From NCBI GenBank assembly GCA_030156255.1, contig JASGMV010000001.1, positions 1-46,934 on the forward strand: a stretch of 46,934 nucleotides of DNA, given 5' to 3'. The translations under genes and the position numbers were made by a program. Under the pieces are notes generated by a model. The model did not search any database, was not told where the DNA came from, and saw only the letters and a list, made by a program, of their open reading frames with translations. Shown here piece by piece: positions 41,886 to 46,934 of the stretch (within the stretch, counting starts at the first letter, position 1; the number at the start of each line of letters is the position of its first letter). The DNA comes from Desulfovibrionales bacterium. GTDB taxonomy: Bacteria; Desulfobacterota; Desulfovibrionia; Desulfovibrionales; Desulfovibrionaceae.

Positions 41886-42084
41886 CCCGGAAACGAACTG
41901 CTTCTTCGCAAAAACTCACCTCTCTCCTGAGAAGAAACCACCTTTCGAACTACAGACAAGACGTGATATTTACGTTAAACTGTCTTCGTTGAGTAGGATC
42001 GCCGGACGAAGCAATAAGCTCCGGGGGGAGCTTCGCGAACCATGAGGGGATGGTTGGCGACCTACAGCGAGAACAGGAGGGCGT

Positions 42085-42477
42085 ATGGCGCGAAAAGTCC
42101 TTATTGTGGACGATGAAGCGCATATTCGCATGTTATTGGGCCAAATTCTGGAGGAACTGTCCGACGAGTACGCGGTTGAGATACTCATGGCCAAAGACGG
42201 CGAGGAAGGATGGAGAGCCATTCAGGAGCACCGGCCGGAGGTGGTTCTGCTGGATATCATGATGCCCCGCATGAACGGTTATGAGCTATGCCGCCTGCTG
42301 CACGGCGACCCGTCCGTCCTTGAGGCGACCCAAATCGTACTGCTCACGGCCAAGGGACAGGAGTCCGACAAGCGACAGGGCCTGGAAACAGGAGCGGTTG
42401 CGTACATGACGAAACCCTTTGATCCCGACGAACTCCTTTTGTTGACGAAATCGCTCATGGGCCTGAACGGCGAATAA
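42085..42477 (+). CDS. single-domain response regulator
   Basis: A 130-residue receiver: VLIVDDEAHIRMLLGQ (acidic pocket), VVLLDIMMPRMNGYELC (acceptor Asp), VLLTAKGQ (Thr) and YMTKPFDPDELLLL (Lys). No output domain. CAGGAGGG lies 6 bases before the ATG. It precedes the HD-GYP gene by 165 bp on the same strand, a common pairing in which the receiver acts in trans. Confidence 0.92.
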   Translation: MARKVLIVDDEAHIRMLLGQILEELSDEYAVEILMAKDGEEGWRAIQEHRPEVVLLDIMMPRMNGYELCRLLHGDPSVLEATQIVLLTAKGQESDKRQGLETGAVAYMTKPFDPDELLLLTKSLMGLNGE

Positions 42478-42642
42478 AGAACAACCGGCTACCGCCCTGG
42501 CGGCGGCGTAAGCCAACCAGAAGATGTCGAGCGCCAACCGCAACGAATATTCAAAACTGCAGCACAGCCGGGCTCGTTTTTTCACAAGCATGAAACCGGC
42601 GTCGTTTGCCGGGTCGTGCGGCTCGAACGGCGGCTATTGGTG

Positions 42643-44364
42643 ATGATTCCGTTGAAAAAACTGCTTAAGCCGAAGCTTTTGCGAACGTTTCTAGCGAAAG
42701 CTCTGGAGATGTTGAACGACGAGTGCTCCGTCTCGCTGTTCTGCGATGGAGAACAGCTCATCGCCGTTGGTTCGGCGCCGCACCCGACGGCTCCGGATGC
42801 GCCTGGAGTCATCCACGCGCCGGTGCGGCTCGGCGACGGACGCCGGGGAGCGCTGGCGGTCATGCCGCGGCGAGGGGAAGACATTTCCCAGGGGCAACGT
42901 GAATCCATCAGGAAAATCCTCGAATTTTCCGCCTTTGCACTGCAAGGCTTCATCGAACTTGACTCGGCGCGCCGGAGCATCGCAGACGAAACCCTGAGCA
43001 AATACAGGGAATTGGCCATGCAGCACCGGGCCATTGTGGAGTTCAACAACTCCCTGAGGCTGCGCGACGTGACCCGGGCGCTGGTGAAAGAATGCCAAGT
43101 CGGCGCCATTCCCGCCGAAATGGGAATCGTGCTGCTGGCCGACGAGGCCGGCGAGGCTTTTCGCCCGGCGGACAGCTTCGGGGACATCAGTCTGGACGCA
43201 TTGCAGGACAGCCCGCTGACCGCTGAGACCGCGAAAAAGAACCGCGGCGAGATACTCAACGATCTGCCAAACGACGCACGGTGGCGCGGCGAGGCCCCGG
43301 CCGTGCGATCCCTGCTGCTGCAACCCATCGCCGCACCCAATTTGAAAGTCGGCGTCATCGCCTTGGCGTCCACAAAACCCAACGCCTTTGATTCGGTCCA
43401 CCTGAAACATCTGAGCACGCTCGCCTCCGTGGCCGGCATCGCCATGTCCAACGCCTTCAATTTCGAAGGCGTCAAAGACCTCATGGACGCCCTGCTCCAG
43501 GCCTTGGCCGAGGCCATCGACGCACGCGACCCCTTCACCGCAGGACACTCCCGCCGCGTCGCCTATTTGTGCTCCGCCTTCGCCATTGTCCTGGACCGCG
43601 ACCAGAACGGCCATAAGGACGTCCGGTTCTCGCCGGAGCAAATCGGCGAGTTGTACTATGCAGGCATTCTGCACGATGTCGGGAAAATCGGAATCCGCGA
43701 GGAGGTCCTCACCAAGGAGACGCGCCTTCCAACCAGATTGTTGGAGATCATCCGGGCCAGGCTGGAGCTTTACGCCGTGGTCACGAACGAGCCATGGGAG
43801 CACGCCTTTTCCCGGCTGGAGGTGCTGAACCGGTCCATGCATCCGGACCCGGAGGACCTGGAGGTCGTGCGCGAACTCTCCGGACGCACCTGCTGCATCC
43901 AGGGAAAGCGATTCGCGCTGCTCAAGCCCGACGAGCAGAAATCCCTGATGTTGGGATACGGCAATCTGACGCCCGACGAGCGCCGCGAGATCGAACGCCA
44001 TCCCGCCGAAAGCCACCGCATCCTCCAGCACATCCCCTTCAAGGAGAACTACCGGGACCTGCGCACCATCGTCCGCCAACACCACGAACGCCTGGACGGC
44101 TCCGGCTATCCCGACGGACTCAAGGGAGACGACATCCTGATCCAAAGCCGGATGATGGCCATCGTGGACATTTACGACGCCGTGACCCAGGACCGGCATT
44201 ACAAACCCGCCTTCAGCAGGGAGGACGCCATCTCCATTTTGAACAAGGAGGCGTCCCAAGGCAAACTGGATGCCGGTCTTCTCTCCACCTTCGTCAACAA
44301 CCTCGACCACATCGAACACCTCAGCCGCATCATCGAAAAAGACCGGCGCTGGGACGTCGACTGA
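42643..44364 (+). CDS. GAF/HD-GYP cyclic-di-GMP phosphodiesterase-type protein
   Basis: A 573-residue soluble protein. The N-terminal half has a small alpha/beta region (LNDECSVSLFCDGEQLIAVG), a coiled coil and a GAF domain (about 140-280, VTRALVKECQVGAIPAEMGI to HLKHLSTLASVAGIAMSN). The C-terminal half is HD-GYP: DARDPFTAGHSRRVAYL, GILHDVGKIGIREEVL (HD, near 344) and HHERLDGSGYPDGLKGDD (GYP, near 488). An insertion of about 100 residues separates the two motifs, longer than in the minimal domain. Predicted to hydrolyse c-di-GMP or a related dinucleotide. Start ATG 42643; an in-frame GTG at 42616 is also possible and neither has a good SD. Confidence 0.9.
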   Translation: MIPLKKLLKPKLLRTFLAKALEMLNDECSVSLFCDGEQLIAVGSAPHPTAPDAPGVIHAPVRLGDGRRGALAVMPRRGEDISQGQRESIRKILEFSAFALQGFIELDSARRSIADETLSKYRELAMQHRAIVEFNNSLRLRDVTRALVKECQVGAIPAEMGIVLLADEAGEAFRPADSFGDISLDALQDSPLTAETAKKNRGEILNDLPNDARWRGEAPAVRSLLLQPIAAPNLKVGVIALASTKPNAFDSVHLKHLSTLASVAGIAMSNAFNFEGVKDLMDALLQALAEAIDARDPFTAGHSRRVAYLCSAFAIVLDRDQNGHKDVRFSPEQIGELYYAGILHDVGKIGIREEVLTKETRLPTRLLEIIRARLELYAVVTNEPWEHAFSRLEVLNRSMHPDPEDLEVVRELSGRTCCIQGKRFALLKPDEQKSLMLGYGNLTPDERREIERHPAESHRILQHIPFKENYRDLRTIVRQHHERLDGSGYPDGLKGDDILIQSRMMAIVDIYDAVTQDRHYKPAFSREDAISILNKEASQGKLDAGLLSTFVNNLDHIEHLSRIIEKDRRWDVD

Positions 44365-44712
44365 GATCAAATTCGCATTTTTGCTTCCCTCGAATCCTGC
44401 AACCTGCTACAGAGGATTGCAGCAAACAGCCTCACCCGTCGAACCACAGGATGGCGGTATGCGACCTCCTCCGCCCTGCGCACATACTGCGCAATCCGAA
44501 GCCCTTTCCGCCGCGCGTTCGCCGACGTCGCCCTATGCGCCGCCGCGAACGCCTCCAGACGCTGAGCCTGTTCACTCCGGAAGGCCCGCGGATTTCAGCG
44601 GCCCGTTCGAAGCGCCGGACGCCGGGCCGCTCCGAAGTCCTGCAAGGATTCACTTCACCACCGCGCCCGCCGGACGCTCGGCGCCGGACGCCAACGGAAA
44701 GCGACAGGCCAA
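44365..44712 (+). other. spacer between HD-GYP and hybrid kinase genes
   Basis: 348 bases with no recognised gene, except the uncertain Pro-rich frame listed separately. A short palindrome-like piece (atcctgcaacctgctacagaggattgcagc) lies near 44395. No clear promoter or terminator. Confidence 0.4.
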
Positions 44713-44716
44713 GTGA
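44459..44716 (+). CDS. uncertain 85-codon Pro/Ala-rich frame
   Basis: ATG 44459 to TGA 44716 gives a Pro-, Ala- and Ser-rich polypeptide (RPPPPCAHTAQSEALSAARS) with no family resemblance. Its TGA overlaps the GTG start of the following kinase (GTGA), a layout typical of coupled genes, but low-complexity composition and the lack of a ribosome site make it doubtful. The frame also runs back into the HD-GYP gene. Confidence 0.25.
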   Translation: MRPPPPCAHTAQSEALSAARSPTSPYAPPRTPPDAEPVHSGRPADFSGPFEAPDAGPLRSPARIHFTTAPAGRSAPDANGKRQAK

Positions 44717-46934
44717 GACGCAGCAAACTCTTCAAACAAACCTTCATCACGCTGGTGCTGCTGTACGGCGTCGTCTCCACGGCGACGTCCATCATGGCCG
44801 CCTACATCCTCTCCAACCAGATGACCAAAGAATACGTCTCCAAGGGACGCGCCATCGCCATGTCCATCGCCGGCGCCTCGGTGAAGACGCTGGAGGAGGG
44901 GAACCTAGCCGCACTCCAGGCCATGATCGATCAATATCTGCAAATATCCGGCGTGGCCTACGTCTACTACGCGGATGAGGCCGGACGCATCGTCAGCCGC
45001 GCCGCCGCGCCCTCCATTCCCTCCACGGTGTGGGAGGCCTACGACTTCGAGCACGGCGACGACGGCCTCAAGCTCTCCGATACGCACTATATCGACATCG
45101 AGCGCCCCATTGCAGCCGGCGAGCGCGGCCTCGTCCACGTCGGCATGTCCCGGGACAGGATCCGCAAGGACATCGCCCGAGCCGTGCTGCATCAACAAAT
45201 CCTCTTGTTGTGCATCTTCCTGATCTATGTCGCGGTGATGTACTTTCTGGTGGGCCGCATAGCGAGGCCCTTGCAAGCCCTCACGGTCTACGCCAAGCGG
45301 CTGGCCACGCACGATTTCAACGCCAAGGTGGACATCCGCTCCAACGACGAGGTGGGCCTGCTCGCCCGGACCATGGAGTCCATGGCCCAGGAACTCTCCA
45401 CCCTGATCCACAGCCTGCAGCTCGCCGTGGAGAACGCCACCTACGAGTTGATGCACAACGTATCCTTCATGCGCGCCGTCTTGGACAACCTCGCAGACGG
45501 GCTGCTGGTCATGGACCCGCAGGGAAGGGTTCTGCACTTCAATCCGGCGCTGCTCGAAATGTACGGCATGGGGCAGGAGGACATCAAGAACCGGGAAGTG
45601 CGGCTGATGTTTCCGCAAGACCTCGCGGAGCTGGCCCGATGCGCCCAGTCCCTTCCCGATCGCTCCCACATGGCGGAGATAACGCTGGCCCGCGGCCGTG
45701 TGGGAAAGGCCGTGACGACGTCCTTCTCCAGCGGCGAATCGAGCGGCGACGAGCAGCGCTCTCCGGCCGGCGTTATCCTGCTCATCCGGGACGTCACTGC
45801 GGAAAAAGAAGTGGACCGTATGAAAACCGATTTCATTTCTACGGTCTCCCATGAGCTGCGCACGCCGCTGACCTCGGTGCTCGGATTTGCAAAGATCATT
45901 CAGCGCCGCTTGTCCAGGGCCCTGCTGCCGACCCTGGACCTTTCAAACGCCTCGGTGCGCCGGGCCGCCGCCCAGGTGGAGCAGAACATCGCCATCATCG
46001 TCACCGAAGGCGAGCGGCTGACCCAGCTCATCAACGATGTGCTGGACATCTCCAAAATGGAGTCCGGCCGAATGGAGTGGCGGCTGTCCCCGGTCGACCT
46101 GAAAGAGACCATCTCGCGTTGCATGGAGTCCAGCCGTCCTCTGGCCGACGCAAAAGGGCTTGCGCTCGTCGCCGACCTCCCTGACGACCTGCCGACCATC
46201 CAGCTCGACAAGAACCGCATCATCCAGGTGCTGGTCAACCTGCTCTCCAACGCCATCAAATTCACCAACAAGGGCCGCGTACGCGTCATGGCCGTGAGTC
46301 GGCCCGGGGAGATTCAGGTTTGCGTCGAGGATACGGGAGCGGGCGTGCCGAGGGAGGATCATGAAAAAATTTTCGAACGCTTCAAACAGTCGGGCGACAC
46401 CCTGACCGACAAACCCGCGGGCACCGGCCTCGGCCTGCCCATTTGCCGGCGCATCGTCGAAGCGCACGGCGGCGCCATCTGGATTGAAAGCGAACCGGAC
46501 CACGGCGCCCGGCTCTGTTTCACCCTGCCCTTGCGGAATCCGCGGCTTCGCTCCCAAGAGCGGTTTTCCATGTCCGGGGCCTTCGGCGCGCCGGTCCTCG
46601 CAGCTTCAGCGCAGCCTCATGTACTGGTCGTGGACGACGACCCGTCGGCCAGAGCCTCTCTGCGCCAAATTTTTGAAGACATGGATATGAACGTATCCAC
46701 GGCCCAGGACGGCTTTCATGCGTTGGAGGCGGCCCGGCGGGGGAGCTTCGATTTGATCACCATGGAGCTCGCCATGCCGGGAATGGAAGGGGGAATGTGC
46801 ATTTCCAGGTTGCGCGCCATGGAGACCGTGCGACGCACTCCCATCGTGGTCATCTCGGCCTGCTCTTCCCGAGAAGTCGAAGGCGCCAACGCCACGCTGC
46901 CCAAGCCCGTTGTGAAGGAGGATTTGGTCGCCGC
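44713..46934 (+). CDS. membrane hybrid histidine kinase with receiver lacking the acceptor Asp (3' end cut)
   Basis: The frame is open to the window end (740 codons seen). TM1 about 8-29 (FITLVLLYGVVSTATSIMAA), periplasmic sensor 30-165, TM2 166-187, HAMP 188-240, PAS 255-370, HisKA with the His in STVSHELRTPLTSVLGFAK (near 380), HATPase with NLLSNAIKFTNKG, EDTGAGVP and GTGLGLPICRRIVEAHGG, then from about 634 a receiver: VLVVDDDPSARASLRQ with the acidic pocket intact. At the expected acceptor site the sequence is FDLITMELAMPGMEG, so Glu (GAG) stands where Asp is expected. GTG 44713 is chosen because no ATG occurs between the upstream in-frame stop (44563) and TM1; SD weak. Confidence 0.88.
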   Translation, partial: MRRSKLFKQTFITLVLLYGVVSTATSIMAAYILSNQMTKEYVSKGRAIAMSIAGASVKTLEEGNLAALQAMIDQYLQISGVAYVYYADEAGRIVSRAAAPSIPSTVWEAYDFEHGDDGLKLSDTHYIDIERPIAAGERGLVHVGMSRDRIRKDIARAVLHQQILLLCIFLIYVAVMYFLVGRIARPLQALTVYAKRLATHDFNAKVDIRSNDEVGLLARTMESMAQELSTLIHSLQLAVENATYELMHNVSFMRAVLDNLADGLLVMDPQGRVLHFNPALLEMYGMGQEDIKNREVRLMFPQDLAELARCAQSLPDRSHMAEITLARGRVGKAVTTSFSSGESSGDEQRSPAGVILLIRDVTAEKEVDRMKTDFISTVSHELRTPLTSVLGFAKIIQRRLSRALLPTLDLSNASVRRAAAQVEQNIAIIVTEGERLTQLINDVLDISKMESGRMEWRLSPVDLKETISRCMESSRPLADAKGLALVADLPDDLPTIQLDKNRIIQVLVNLLSNAIKFTNKGRVRVMAVSRPGEIQVCVEDTGAGVPREDHEKIFERFKQSGDTLTDKPAGTGLGLPICRRIVEAHGGAIWIESEPDHGARLCFTLPLRNPRLRSQERFSMSGAFGAPVLAASAQPHVLVVDDDPSARASLRQIFEDMDMNVSTAQDGFHALEAARRGSFDLITMELAMPGMEGGMCISRLRAMETVRRTPIVVISACSSREVEGANATLPKPVVKEDLVA

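Overview
The window is a GC-rich bacterial chromosome segment. It most resembles the sulfate-reducing Desulfovibrionaceae (Desulfobacterota). The evidence is the gene order rpmB / DUF177 - rpmF - plsX - fabH - fabG - acpP - fabF - glyA - dCMP deaminase - ribD - ribE, a DUF169 protein next to a TSUP (sulfite-exporter type) permease, a CRP/FNR operator of the type used by HcpR in Desulfovibrio, and the density of His-kinase signalling genes. This assignment is inference from gene content; there is no rRNA in the window.

Left part (1-5.6 kb): a minus-strand group runs off the left edge. It holds a MazG-like pyrophosphohydrolase, an NTF2-like protein and a large secreted protein with an FGE-sulfatase fold plus AMIN-like modules. 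To the right lie plus-strand nfu (Fe-S carrier) and gltX, each followed by a hairpin terminator. Core part (5.9-15.3 kb): rpmB points left. From a good sigma70 promoter the fatty-acid, ribosome, one-carbon and riboflavin genes point right, often overlapping or closely spaced. Several strong hairpins (after acpP, after glyA) probably adjust expression inside the run.

Middle part (15.3-30.7 kb): a minus-strand 1062-residue hybrid kinase is followed by a STAS antagonist and an RsbW-like kinase (partner switching). A YgjP-type metalloprotease and a 156-residue FliG-C-like protein come next. Then comes a complete type VI secretion 'tip' module without the secretion machine: vgrG - DUF2169/pentapeptide - pentapeptide - DUF3540 - DUF4150 (PAAR-like). 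No separate toxin gene follows. A minus-strand aldehyde dehydrogenase and a 70-residue protein close this part.

Right part (30.7-46.9 kb): an 811-bp gene-free region holds operator-like palindromes, a TATAAT box inside an inverted repeat, possible RNA structure and a TGTGA-N6-TCACA site. It precedes DUF169 - TSUP - membrane protein. A signalling island follows: PhnD-like lipoprotein - histidine kinase with a Cys/Trp-rich insert - response regulator; a PPDK/PEP-synthase-like phosphotransferase with an unknown C-terminal domain that overlaps a dual-specificity-phosphatase/YkgJ-like fusion; a receiver; an HD-GYP protein; and a hybrid kinase cut by the right edge whose receiver has Glu instead of the phospho-acceptor Asp. 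Two copies of a roughly 125-bp, triple-hairpin repeat lie about 9.5 kb apart in opposite orientation.

The best candidates for something undescribed are the ATP-grasp/phospho-His protein with its overlapping phosphatase (38.4-41.9 kb), the toxin-less T6SS tip module with a helical insertion in the VgrG needle, and the regulatory region at 30.9-31.45 kb.
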